Positions 49,165-62,308 of a stretch of DNA of 64,000 nucleotides are shown here, in pieces. Numbering within the stretch: position 1 is the first letter of the stretch; each line of letters starts with the position of its first letter. This stretch comes from Alnus glutinosa (Eukaryota; Streptophyta; Magnoliopsida; Fagales; Betulaceae), in the NCBI RefSeq assembly GCF_958979055.1, contig NC_084897.1:22255628-22319627 (forward strand), in the 5' to 3' direction. A program made the translations under genes and the position numbers. Under the pieces are notes generated by a model. The model made no database searches, was not told the origin of the DNA, and saw only the letters and a program-made list of their open reading frames with translations.

Positions 49165-50657
49165 AATTTGTAAGTATCTTTTTTTTTTATGAATAATTGA
49201 ACTATATTGACATCAAAACAACTGTACAAGCTCCAAAACCACAAACAGAAACAAAAGAGCAAACAAACTCTAAAACTTCTCAAACAAACCCAGCAAAACA
49301 AGCTGGAAACCAAACCGCAACCAAAACAAACAGTCAACAAGACAAGAAAACAAAAGAAAACAAACAAGCAGCTGGAACTAAAGATACAAAAGACTCATCA
49401 ATATTCCAGCTCTTACATAGACTAATGTTTTCCTTCGTCTTTTGAAACTTTCCTTATCCTGCAATCCGAGTTCTCACCTCCCAGATGATCAACTTCAAAA
49501 TTTGCATTTCTGTATGAGGATGGCCAGCATGTTTAATCTCATTTCTAGCTCTCCAAATCCCATAGACAATAGAACTAATAGCCAATCTACAAATAACACC
49601 AAACATAGATTTGGTTTTTCAGCTTCGACAACCTTCCATAATCAAATCCTGCCAATCAAAACAAGGACTTGGAACATTGCAACGCTTCATACACTCCTTC
49701 CATATTCTAGCACTGAAACTGCATAGGAAGAATAAATGATCCCGACTTTCAGTACAATTTCTATAAAACACACACTGCATATCTCCATTAAAACCCCCAA
49801 GATAACAACCTATCTCCAGTTGTTAGTCTATTGCGAAGAGTAAGCCAAAGAAGAAAGGCCTGCTTTGGGATGGCATAGGGAAACCAAACAAGAGACCACC
49901 ACTCCACAACATTCTTCTTCTTACGCAGGAAATCCCAAGTATCAGAACTGGAATAAGAGCCACTCCTGAAAATTGTCCAGATCGGTTTATCTGCAACACG
50001 AAACTGAATTTCAAAAAGTTTGCTTTGAATTTCTACAAGAGAATCAGAGCGAGCAGGTTTCCAGCAACAATTACCATTTTGAATAACTGAATCCAACCTA
50101 GAATCCAACCTACTCTGAGAATCATATACAATTCTATAACCATATCTCTCCACCAACACACCAGATGGATGCCAATTATCAGTCCACAAGTGTATGCTCT
50201 TACCATCACCAATTTCATGTTTGAGAAAGCCCCTAGCAATCCCATGCAACTTCAAGATCTTTCTCCAACACCAGGAGCAGTTTTGGGGAATTTTCACGTA
50301 CCAAAAACTATTCCCCTTCAACATGTAATTATGAATCTAGGCCACCCAAAGTGAACCAGAACGAGCAAATAAGATCCAAACATGTCTCATCATAGAAGAC
50401 TTGTTCCAAACATCCAGATCTTTAAGCCCCAGACCACCCTCTTTTTTCGGATAACAAGGATCACTCCAAGCCACTTTGGCTTTAGCATAAGAGCTCTCAT
50501 TTCCATTCCACAAAAACCTATTGAATCTGTGGTTTATGTCTTTCAAAGTCTTCTTAGGAAGGGTGGAAATACCCGTCCAATAGACTTGAAGACTATATAA
50601 GATAGAAGAGAGCAATTGCAATCTGCCTTCTGTCATCTGCAATTTGTAAGTATCTTT
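49165..50657 (-). mobile_element. 5'-truncated L1-type LINE with 17-bp target duplication
   Basis: Insert 49182-50640, minus strand. It begins inside the reverse-transcriptase ORF (thumb/connection region, RLQLLSSILYSLQVYWTGIS and KKEGGLGLKDLDVWN), passes one in-frame stop near 50337-50339, and continues through GDGKSIHLWTDNW and the zinc-binding region (IPKQAFLLWLTLRNRL). It ends with a short 3' UTR, ATTCATA and an A-run. The duplication aatttgtaagtatcttt lies at 49165-49181 and 50641-50657. The exact TSD, single stop and readable frame suggest a fairly young, dead copy. Confidence 0.92.
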
Positions 50658-51426
50658 AACTTCAATAATCAACAAGGTTCAAAGAGAGGATGGGCTATTG
50701 ATAAAGAATCACTTCCAAAATGACAGTTTAAGGAGACGTTCAAAAAGAAGGAAGCTGAAATATTCTGCAACATACACATTAACCCCGATGACAAGATAGA
50801 TCATATGTATTGGGACTTTTCGGGGTCAACAGCCAAAAATTCTAGACTTTACCAACAAATTTGGTAGACGAAGACAATTTCAAAATTCTTATAAATGGAA
50901 CTTACAAATATCAAGAATGTTCAGAGTGTAAAAACTTACATAAGAACCTCAATGGAAGACAGCAAATTACTTTGCACTGGAGGGTTTTTATTCCCCCTGG
51001 TTCAAGAACACAGGTATTTCGGGTATTTTTAACATAAATTTTGTTGTCTGTGATGTTTTCCACTCATATGCTATAATCCCAGTTCCAAAAAAGGGATCCC
51101 AAAAGGCTACAAACAAAATATATTAATCAACAACAGGCGAAGAATAAATCAATCTGCCATTAGCTTCTTTGGCCGCCACTTACCTCAGATAATTTCATAC
51201 TTCTTACAAATGGGCGATGTCAATTTTACATGAATGAAAACAAGTAAATAATGGTGCATCATGTCATACCGAGCGATGAACAGTCTTGAGATCATCCGGA
51301 TAAAAAAATGTAGTACAAAACTGGGATCGACTCTTATAGCTTGGGTTAAAAAAAGAACTCAACCCAGAATCCCAGAGAAAAAAAGGGGAGTTGTATGTCA
51401 AGAACGTACTGGCGGGCACAACCAGC
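50658..51426 (-). other. Region downstream of Lon, including its 3' UTR
   Basis: No separate gene is visible between the LINE and the Lon stop codon at 51427-51429. Confidence 0.5.
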
Positions 51427-54400
51427 TTATTTTCCCGTATTCTGGTCATTACCGAAAGCCAAATCAAATATCTGATCATAATCATCTACAAAGTGAACAT
51501 CAAGGCCTTCTTTCACATTAGCTGCAAGCTCATCGAAATCCCTCCTGTTAGCCGAAGGGAATATGATGGTCCTTACTTCGCTCCTTCTTGCTGCTATAGT
51601 TTTTTCCTTAACCTGATTTTGCCCACAAGATGAAAGTTTCGTTAGATAAGATGAACAAAAATGTGCACAAAACACAGTACACCATAAGACATGGACAATG
51701 CAGCATGTCAATTGGTATTGGATCACAGAAATGATAAAAAACCCAAAGTTGGGATGAGAACCTGCAAGTCTCCATTTTAATATTTAAAGTTACAATTAGC
51801 CTTTGAGTTTGTTTTCAGACAAGTCTGAAAACAAACAAAAATGAAGCAGCCAAATTCAGGCCTTCCACGGACATCAGTTTTATGCCACATATATACATGA
51901 ACTAAAATAATTAGACTAACTTACGAGTAAACATCCATCCCATTGGTTAAAATGTTAGGAGGTTTCTAAGGAAATGCACCAATAAAAAATACAAAAAGAG
52001 TATACAGAAACTTTTTAGGATGGCAGAATGTTAAGGACAGAAGACGACATATATATGGAGGTTTCTTTATCTTACCCCACCAATTGGAAGAATCTTCCCT
52101 GTTAGTGTAACTTCTCCAGTCATTGCTAGATCCCTCTTGACAGGCTTCTTCAGGGCAAGAGACAGCAAGGATGTGATCATGGTGCAACCAGCGCTAGGCC
52201 CGTCCTTGGGGGTGGCCCCTGAAGGAACATGAAGATGAAGCTTGGAATTTGCAAAGTAATGGCTATCTGGCTCTTTCTCAAGCAATATCGCTCTGGCAAC
52301 GGTGTGAGCAATTTGAGCACTTTCTTTCATTACATCTCCAAGTTGGCCGGTGAGATTCAGGGCCCCTTTCCCCTCTCCTTGTTCAATTTGAGAGGTCTCT
52401 ATATACAGGGTGGAGCCCCCCATGGCAGTCCAAGCAAGACCCATCACAACTCCAATTGGAGTCTGCTCATAGATCCGCTCAGCATGGAAAACAGGTTTTC
52501 CAACGAAATCAGATAGGTTTGATGCTTCGACCAAAACTTTCTTGTTAGTCTTAGTTGCTTCACTTTCCTGGATCTTTTTGGTATCTGTCACATCCTGTGA
52601 AGAGATTACAAATACAAAAGTTTTGAATTATTGAACATTATGAATCCACGATAAGGTAGCTTAATAGGTATTGGACCACAGTAGAAAAGAGTCAGAAAGT
52701 GCAATTTAACAAGTTAACCCAAAAACTACAGTGGACTTGCACACCTTCCCAGGTTTGCTATCAAATGTTTTTCCTTATTGAAACCTTTTCACATTATTCA
52801 CTATAAAAGCAAAAATCTAGTAAATTTCCCCAAATAGGTCTGTGAAGTTCTCTTGCAACGGATTCCAGATAGGATAAAAACATATTCAGGTCAGAACACA
52901 ACTTTTTTTCAAACGGAACCTTTTTCGTTTCTAAGTTTCAACTCAACTAAATTCAAAGAACAATATTCCTTTTACGGATATCCAGATTCCAAGAGTCTGT
53001 AATTTCTCTCATACCTCTGAATCCGAAGGTTGAGCAGCAGGGCACTGAGATTGATCAGCTGGGAGGTCCATTGCCACTGTGCCAGCTTCTGCAGAGATTT
53101 CAGTAGTTTGTCCATGGCTGCTATGTTCTACGGGGTCAGCTATAGTCTCACTTCCAACCACTTTTTCACTCGATCCATTAGCATATTCCACTTGAGCTTC
53201 CTCAGGTTCTGCAACCTGAACTACAGCATGTTCCACTTGAGCTTCCTCAGGTTCTGCAACCTGAACTCCAGCAACTGCCGGTTCGTTTGACGCTCGTTGT
53301 CTAACAAGTTGGAGAGCTATCTGCCAGTCCATAGTAGAAAGTTAAGCTACAACAGTCTGATGCAATTTAAGTAAAACAGTAGGGTTTGAAGCCATGTATC
53401 CCACTTGGTATTTTGGAAAAAATAATTGAAAATTGGTGTTTAAATGATGCATTCTGTGCTGTTATGGGTCATTATCACTAGATTGGTCATCTCAATATCA
53501 TATAATTCCTGTGTTTATGATCTAGAAGTGATAGTTTAACAAACCTTGCGGTAAATCTTTTCTATGTGCTTCTGGAGATTCCGAACTCCTGCTTCTCGGC
53601 AATAATTTTCTATCAGAGCAAGAAGAGCTGCATCGGTCACTTCAACCTGGAATTAATTTTAGATATTCTCTTTTAGTGAAAAATGTCGTGTGCTTCCTCC
53701 ATTATTTCTATGAGTACATTCATGCATGCAGGGCAGAGGGACAGAGTGATCTACACCTGCTCAGGTTTGATTCCACATGCTTCACGCGTAGTCTTCTCCA
53801 AATAGTCTCTTGCAATGTGCATTTTCTCGTCAGTAATATATCCAGCAATAGCAATGACCTCCATTCTATCCAAAAGAGGACTGGGTATCATTTCCACAAC
53901 ATTTGCTGTGCAGACAAACAGAACCTGCAACATGAGGCATCAAGGTAAGAAGATTTTCAGATACCCCAAATATCATGTAAATGACAAGTAAACTATCCCT
54001 ATTGTCTGACAAACATGTACAAGGACACTATAAAATGTGTGAAGTACCCCTGCCAGCCACAACCCCAGTACAGGATGTGTTTCAAAATATGCCTATTGTC
54101 TGACACATAACTAACACACGTGCAACAAAGAGAGGAACATGTCACAACTTACCACAAGTACCCTCATCTATCTTCCCTTAGCTCATTTGTTGCATGCATA
54201 TTACGGAATATGTAAAGGACCTACGTTGTGCATGCTGCACAACACATATACATCATCTCAGACAAAGTTCAAGAATAACAACAACGTAACGCTTCAATAA
54301 TACAGCCACCCCGGAATCTTGTATCAAAGTCCATTTAACACGGAAATTTACCACTTAATAGAACAACACAGAAACCTAGTTGTAAGACAAAGCTTGCAGA

Positions 54401-54628
54401 AATACAATCTCAAAGGTCTCCACATCACAACATAACTAACCTTTGATAGGTCAATTGGGACATCAAGATAGTGGTCTAGAAAATTAGCATTTTGCTCAGG
54501 ATCAAGAAGCTCCAACATTGCACTTGCTGGATCACCAGCATGTCCCCTTCCCAACTGCCACAAAACACATCATATTTGAAGATTGAACTTTTTTTTTGGT
54601 AAGTTATTTGAAGATTAAACTCATTCCA

Positions 54629-54672
<44 letters not shown>

Positions 54673-57600
54673 ACTTAGTTGTAATCAGAATAGAGCATCC
54701 ATGTGCTAACGAACAAGTCAAAAAGTAATCATTTCATAGTGTTAACGGAAACCAGAAAACAAAGCTATTCAGGTCTAAGATTAATAAAGCCAACCAGAAA
54801 TATCTTTACCTTGTCAACCTCATCAATCAGAACAAGAGGATTTGCTGTTCCTACATTTTTTAGGCACTGCACCATCTTTCCTGGCATAGCACCAATATAG
54901 GTTCGGCGATGCCCCTGCAAATAAGGTTAGGAGTTAATGGAACAAGAAATATTTGCATAATATCACTGTACAAGCATGCATTTATTTTTGTCCAAATATA
55001 AATAAATGTTTAACTACCTTGATTTCAGCAACATCAGATAATCCTCCAACGGAAAATCGGAAGAAGTTACGGTTCAAGGCACGGGCAATAGAACGACCTA
55101 TGCTGGTTTTGCCCACCCCAGGTGGTCCAGAGAGACAGATTATTTTTCCTGTGATGCATTAAAAAAAAAAAAAATCAAGAATGATGAACTACTGTTGATT
55201 AGCAGAAATATGCAACACAATCACAATATTAAAAGGACTAAGTTCAAAAGTAACACAGAGATCAGTGTCTGAAAATAAAGGGCTGCTACAGCCACTGTAG
55301 AATATAGTGTCTTTGATACTTGAGCAATGGAGCAGGATTGAGAACTTAAAGCCTTTACAAAATAAGTACTTTGTGCCCAATATTGACCTCACGAATTAAT
55401 GTAGATTTATTTCTACATCTTTTATTTGCTCCATTCCAAATACACCCTGAATAAATTACCTTTGAACCACACCAAAAGACAGTTATCTGGCAGATGACAT
55501 CAAGCAATCATGCCACTTATGTTTAGTATTACTTTGAAAATGACAAGTACATAGTGAGCAGTATCATATGCTGAATGTATGAACTCATGAAAAGGACAAA
55601 ACCATCACTGTTCAGGAAATACGGCAATAGGCAGGCAATAAAACTTTTAATTTATTATGGAATCATAAAAAACAAAGAAAGCTATAACAACCTTGGGAGG
55701 TTCCTCTGAGATTTCCAACAGCTATGAATTCCAATATCCTTTCCTTTACATCAGCTAATCCATAATGGTCTTCATCAAGAATTTTATGTGCCCGAAGGAC
55801 ATCAAAGTTCTCATCGCTGCAATTGGCAATCCCAAATAAAATAAATTATTATTCTCATATTATGCATAAATTCCATTATAAAAGGATAAAAAACTTTAGG
55901 ACCATATTTTAATGGGGTTAAAAACAGTTATCCATTCCATTCTGTAGTTGAACTGAATGACAACAAATATAAAATTTCATCAGCCTCGGCATAGATATGA
56001 ATAGGACAGCTTTGGCAACTTAAAAACATGACTTAGTTGAAGGAGGAAACAAACCTATAATTTCCCCAAGGAAGAGCAGTCAACCAATCCAAATAGTTAC
56101 GTGTTACATTAAATTCACTCGAACTGGCTTCTAAAAGCTGCAGCTTCGTTAGCTCTTCTTCTATAACTTGCAAAACATGAGGTGGGCATTTCTCCCTGTT
56201 TGGTTCAAGCCTTTCCCTAAACTTTGCTGCAGCACAGTAGTAAAGTGATGCCAAAAGTCAAACTGATGAAATAAACAACTTAAATTGGACAAACATATTA
56301 CTTCTCTTTTTCCACCAAAGGGCTGCACAAAGGTTCAATCAGATCCATGGATAGCCCTTGATTCATATGACATCATACAATCACACAAATCAATAAAAAG
56401 GTCACAACAGTTAGAATCATCCAATTACAAGCGGATCCTGCTTCTGTTCTTAAGACTAAAGGGAGTAGAGAGGTTAAGAACTTAGAATGTTTGATTAATT
56501 TTGACGCTATGGGTGTTCGTTCTAGCCGGGGTAAAGGCAAAAGGACTATTGATGTAATGTAGTCTAGGGTGTTTTTGGCGGGTTTAGGGCTTGGGCTTTG
56601 GGTCTTGGTTTCTCGGCTGATTGTGGGTTTTGTGGGTTTTCTCTTTTTTCTTTTTTCTTTTTTTGGCTTGCTCATATTTGGTTTCCTTTGTATACTTCAT
56701 GTATGCTTAGGGGCGCCATACGCTTTTTTAATATATTTCTTTGCTTACCTATCAAAAAAAAATCATCCAATTAGGTCAATAGTATGAACTTCAAGTTTCT
56801 ATATATACTCCCATGGGAACCTTTTTTTTTGATGAATTATACTCCCTTGGGAACTAACCATGTCAAACCTTGAAAATACAGCTTTCAGTTACCAATGGAC
56901 TTTCAATGAAGTTACCAAGTGAAACTTTTTGAGAAGGAAACCAGCTACTTAATCCTGTTTCAAAGAAGAGATAAGAGATAGAACTAACCAGAAAGTGCTG
57001 TTTTGTCATCCGTCTCCAATCCCAATTCCTGCATCAATGCGAGTGATGTAAATTACAATATGGGCCAAGGTTAAAACAAGGGAAATGGATACTCTTTAAA
57101 GCTGCCAGCAATGAAAGGATATCACAAATGAGAAATAAGATACATGTGTGTGTGTGTGTGTGTAGACACAATATAGTGGAGCCTACCTTCTTTATGGCCT
57201 TAAGCTGTTCATTCAACAAGTAGCGTCGCTGCTCACCACTGATCTTTTCTTCAATTGCCTTCGCAATTGATTCCTAATTATGGGCCCAGGGAGGAAAAAA
57301 AAAGAATAAGAATCAAATTATGATCAAGAATTTAAAAAGAGAAGAGTAATTCATAAACAATGGCATGAGGTACCTGGATCTTGCTGATTTCCATTTCTTT
57401 CTTCACTAATTCAAGTGTAAGTTTTAAACGTTTATACACCTGAGTCAGCAAATGATACAGAGTCACAAAAGCAGTTTGACTGTAGCAACCTCAAATATAA
57501 AGATTTAAAAGTGCATGTTTTAGATGCTAGATAACAGAAGGTTTTGAAGGTTCACATCTCCTGCATCATAATTGCTTTTATGAGTGTTTCTAATTATACT

Positions 57601-60600
57601 CCACAAAAATACCAAGCTCTTGAAGATCAGTCATCAAGACTAAGATTGCCGATTTTTACGTACATCTAGCTCTTCAAGCACTAGCTGGCATTGCAATTTG
57701 TTCGCACCAGATATTGCAGCTCCAAAATCTGCTAACCTTGGAAAATTAAAATCACCTATATGCTGCAGATTTCAAGAGAAAACAGAAAAGTCAATGCCAC
57801 CAAACGTAGCTATGCGGTTGAATTGATCACAGACTGCAGCGACAAAATATGACAAAATATATCAATGAGCGAAGACATTTTCATTAAACATTTTCTAGCT
57901 ACATCATTCATTATTGTAAAAATATTATTAACCCAACTCATTATTGACAAAGCAAAGAAAAAGAGGGGAAAAACACAATCTTTCCCTATCAATCAAAGAT
58001 TAGCTTGTATGGATCATAACAGATGGCCAACAACTGAACCCAATCAAACCAGAGATTTTATCTTAGTTCATATATTCAGAAACACTCAATTCAATTTGGA
58101 ACTGATTGACTTGAAGATGGAAAGCAAGTAGTCATCTTCTGCATAGAAGCTATATCACAACACTGAGATAACAAGAAACTAGGACCAAATCAAAGGTTGC
58201 CACAATAATAGCAAAACCGAATATCATCAACATATATAAATTATTATAAGAAAGTTACTTTAAACAAACGTGATAGGTGATAGGCCCCACCTTTTCTGTG
58301 TAACCTTAATCAAAGGAGGAAAAGGCATATTGAACCCAAGCAATCATTGTCATGTTTGTCTTTAACGTCAGTGTTCTTTGATGCATATAATTCTCAATAT
58401 GCATATAAATAGTACATTCTGCTGCACACAGCCCATTATTGGCAGTATAATGTAACTCTGTGTTTATACATCCCTCTGACCAGATGGTAAAGTCCAATTT
58501 ACACTACTTTTTGTTCCCCTTTTTGATAGGTTAATATAACTTAAGCACCCATCAGAAATTTCAACTGAAATATTATTCAATAAAGTGATTATTCAAACAA
58601 GCTGGCTTAAAACCAATATCTTTTTGGATTGACAATGAACAAACAAGCTTTTTATGTTGAAGACATGGTTCTTGGTTTGTGTCATTAGCAACATTGTTAT
58701 GCAGGCCGATGAATTCTGTGGCTTTGAAGATTGTATACTTGAAATACAACATCAAGAAGGGTGCATTAGGGGGCTAGATAATCCATAACAGGGCTAGGTT
58801 AAAGTCACTTAAGAAATTTTACGAGTGCTTTTTCTAGATGGTAAAATGGAGAAGCATCTTTGAAATAGTTCGAGCATTAAAAATTACATAAGAAAGAAAA
58901 GATTTAAATCCTCATTCAATGGATTATATGGCTTTCAATCATTTTATCAGAGAAAGATGATCTTCAACTTTTTAATCAAATCCAGTAGTGGTGACGCATA
59001 TTCTTCATTTAAGTGAATAAGATCATCAAGCTACCACACAATTTACCCATACTTTCCCAAAATTGTTCCTTCCTCTTTCATTTCTTCCCTCTTCCTCTAT
59101 TAGAAGACTGGCAATAGAATTCTTACAAAGCTTGGATTAAACCAAAGTTTTGGAATTTAAGGAGCCACATAGAGACCAAGGCAAAAAAGCACTATTACCT
59201 AGGTACCAAACATAAGAGCATTTGCATGGAAAAGATGAGGAAAAGATGAGGAAAATCTGTAGACCTAATAAATGTAACAATACTATAAAGCCTCAATGCA
59301 GCTGTATGAGTTATGAGACAAATTACGAATGACGCAACCTTCCCAGAGTGAAGAAAAGGAAAAAAAAAATTAACGATGAAGCTCACAAGCATACAACACC
59401 CCTGAAAACCAGAAAGAAAATAATAAAAAAGGACAGACCTGAGTGTAAGTTTGAACATGATCTCTCCAAAGGGAACTAGTCTTCAGGACATCTCTTAAGG
59501 TTGATATAACCTCAAATGATGTTGCTTTTATGACATCATCATCCTTGTTATATGGTTTATCCTGAAATATAAAATAGAAACCATTGAAATAGTTTTACTA
59601 TATATATATATAATGCGTATGGAACCTTTAATCTACAAATAAATTGATTGTTGAATTGAGAACATTTAAGGTGGGCGTGCCTTGAGATGGTCAACTTTTA
59701 CAGTAAGCGGATCCTCGCTAGCCTGAACAAAAGCCATAAATTATTCAGCTCAGAGATGTTCACATATTACATTTTTAAAATAAAAAATAAAAAAACTTAA
59801 GCTTATGCATGTTGTGGTGACTTCATCCCGTACTTGGAACATTTTGATCAATTCATTAAAATCACATAAATGCATCTACGCCATACACATTGAAATCAAA
59901 AGGAGGAGCAGCAAATATGCTTAATAAAGAAACCAAGAAATATTGCAGTGATTTTGGTTCCTTCATACTCACCATTTCTGTGATTCGAAGCCGTCTATGA
60001 CCAATAAGGATTACTTGATCGCCTTGTATACTTGAAATCTGGTACATTAAGATATAAATTAACACAGCATTATCAGTTATAAGCTTTTCTCATCAATACG
60101 AACTTTTTGAGAGCATTACAAAAATTCCAACCTACAAGGTACCTGGGCAAGTGTACCAACTTCGTGAAGACGATTCAACAAATCTTTTCCCTTTAATTCA
60201 TATATGCTTTTCTCGGATTCAGAACCAGATACCACACTAGGATCAGTCCCTGGCTCATCTTTAAGAAGGAAAGCACCAGCATATGGGGCTTGCCGTTTTC
60301 GACTTTCATTTAAAGCTGCTAATACTTTACGATCCTGCATTAGAGGTATTAAATTTGTTAGAGATCCAAAGTTCTGAATTATGAGCCCTGCTCCACCAAA
60401 AAGTTGATAAAGTTTATATACTGGTTAGAAAATACAGTTATGTATACTTCAAACATTACAATTAACTTGAACTCAGACATTACAATTAACTTGTACGAAC
60501 ATTGCAACAACAGCAGCTTGGGAAATTGACCCCAGTAGATTATGAGACATGCCAGCACTAAAAATAAGGATTCAGAGAGAAAATTAGTTTTGACTTAATT

Positions 60601-62308
60601 CAGGAGCCTGACAAACCTTAACAGAAATTGGCATGTAGAATCCTGGGAAAAGTGGTCTATGTGGCAACGGTAAGGCCAAAACCTGCACCCAAAAAATGAA
60701 TTTTTTGTCATTTAGGGGAAAAAATTGAAGGAACATCATTGACAGATTGACACCAAGAAACGATTGGTCAGTTATCTCAAAGTTCTCCCAAAGGAGGAAT
60801 TTAGTTTGGATAGAACTAACTTGCATGGGAATCAAAGAAAATATCAACTTCATAAAAGTAAAATCTCTAAACAACACTTTCTGCCAAAGTTGAAAACATA
60901 GCAAAAGCACATTACAAAATCCATTACAATATAACAATCACGCAAGCAGCAGAGCGGTGCACAATAATGCTATTGACATCTAGATGACTTGTGGCATATC
61001 TGATATAAGATTGCAAGTACAGTAATACTACACACTCTCATTCTCACACTTCCTGACATCGTTTTTAAAATCAGCATTGGATTTTTTGATCCATAGGTAA
61101 TTTTAAAAGCCACATCAGGGAGTGTAAAAGTGGGAGTGTGTGTAGCATTCCTCTTGCTAGTATAGTTAATTACCAGCATTTTCTTTCTTGAGACTTTTAC
61201 CTAGGTTAGCCAAAAAATGTGTGACCAACTGCGGACTGTGGTTCCCCCTTAACATTTTCTAAAATATGCTATTCATAAAAAAATTAAAAATTAATTACAC
61301 TTAAATGTTCTACCATAATCAAACGATCTACAATCCTCCAAAACAATATTTCAAGGAGTTTTACACCACAGTGCTTGAAGAAACGGACCCATAATTAAAT
61401 TTAAGTTTCATTGTACTTGGACCCACCTCATTTCCTGGAGCGTGCTGAACGACACCATTCCTAAAAACCAAGAATTTGACTATCAAACTATGAATAACCA
61501 ACCTGAAACACAATCGGGCTGCTTTAATTTAAACAACAAAAGAAAAAACATGTCTATCCAAAGTAATGCACCCGAAGTCAACGGCTTCAACCCCAAAACC
61601 CACGATTACTAGCATGACTTAAAGTTAAACTTGCTACATGAATGTACGTGAAATTTAACACTCTCTTCTCACTAAGAAAACGTACAAAAATACAAACTTA
61701 TCACACAAATCGCAATTCGCAAAACAGCTACTTTTTTGTTTTCATATGATAAATTCCCAAACTCGACTTCGTTTAATTCGCCAATGAAAACCAACCCACA
61801 TAAACAAATAAAATGCACAAAACCAACATCAACTTTTACATTATATCTATCCAATTCAACCATTTGGCTTAGTTTAATTACAATTTCCATTTTCCTAACC
61901 CAGAAAGAAAGTTATTAAAACCGAAAACAAAATCAATTTTTTTTTTTCTTTTCTTTCACTTTCCTATCAACCAAACAAAAACTTTTCGACGAAACCAACC
62001 GTGAGGTAGTCCTCGGGCCTCGGATACGTGGGCACAATGGCCGAGGAGGACTTGGGCTCGACCTCCTCGGCGTCAGACTCGGCCGCCTTGACCTCGATGT
62101 GGACCACCTGGTCCGACCCGTCGCCCGAAGAGTCCGAGCAGAAGAACGCTCTCGGACCCAACGAATTGGGGCTTCTCCGAGTCAGTCCCCCAATCGAACT
62201 CAGCGCCCTGAGCAGAGGACTCGACCACTCGGCGGGCCCGGGTCGGATCGCTGGTAGGATGTGGAGCTTGCCGCGGAGGGCCGAGGAGGAGGAGAGGAGC
62301 TTCAACAT
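51427..62308 (-). CDS. LON1: ATP-dependent Lon protease, mitochondrial (LON1-like)
   Basis: AAA+ serine protease that degrades damaged matrix proteins. Twenty exons close in frame (1005 aa): 62308-62000, 60682-60617, 60334-60143, 60038-59973, 59722-59681, 59561-59439, 57762-57664, 57439-57374, 57273-57187, 57028-56989, 56226-56055, 55816-55692, 55148-55018, 54914-54810, 54554-54441, 53924-53757, 53646-53545, 53320-53015, 52594-52076, 51612-51427. An Arg/Ser-rich targeting peptide precedes the substrate-binding LON domain (~104-350). Walker A GPPGVGKT is at 470-477 and Walker [10 protein letters not shown] at 533-541. A variable acidic linker (~670-790) follows, then the protease domain with Ser905 (DGPSAG) and Lys948 (GGVKEK), coded in different exons. 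Intron 5 uses a GC donor. The C-terminus has no peroxisomal SKL signal, which favours mitochondria over the peroxisomal Lon2 type. Confidence 0.95.
53186..53275 (-). repeat. In-frame 45-bp tandem duplication in Lon exon 18
   Basis: The word ttccacttgagcttcctcag and what follows recur at 53186 and 53231, identical over about 36 bases. They encode two copies of [12 protein letters not shown], 15 residues apart, in the acidic linker between the ATPase and protease domains. Confidence 0.9.
54632..54669. repeat. (TA)n microsatellite in Lon intron 14
   Basis: About 18 uninterrupted TA units between exons 14 and 15 of the Lon gene. Confidence 0.9.
56415..56773 (+). mobile_element. 5'-truncated LINE tail with 13-bp TSD in Lon intron 10
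   Basis: Insert 56428-56760, oriented opposite to the host gene. It ends with the common plant L1 terminus (gtatgcttaggggcgcc..., tttctttgcttacctatc and an A-run). It is flanked by identical aatcatccaatta at 56415-56427 and 56761-56773. Only the last part of the ORF and the 3' UTR remain. Confidence 0.9.
59562..59680 (-). other. GC-AG intron 5 of the Lon gene
   Basis: The donor reads CTCAAG|GCACGC and the acceptor TTTCAG|GAT. No GT lies at a position that keeps the conserved VDHLK-D joint and the frame, so a GC donor is the simplest reading. The intron is 119 bp. Confidence 0.8.
61011..61162. mobile_element. Foldback MITE with imperfect 9-bp TSD in Lon intron 1
   Basis: Element 61020-61153 starts CAGTAATACTACACACTCTC; the reverse complement of its right end starts GAGGAATGCTACACACACTC, with an inner 'ttttaaaat' stem. 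It is flanked by ttgcaagta and ttgctagta (8 of 9). It belongs with the element at 1371-1552 (shared GTAAT.CTACA ends and 'taaaagccac'). Confidence 0.75.
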
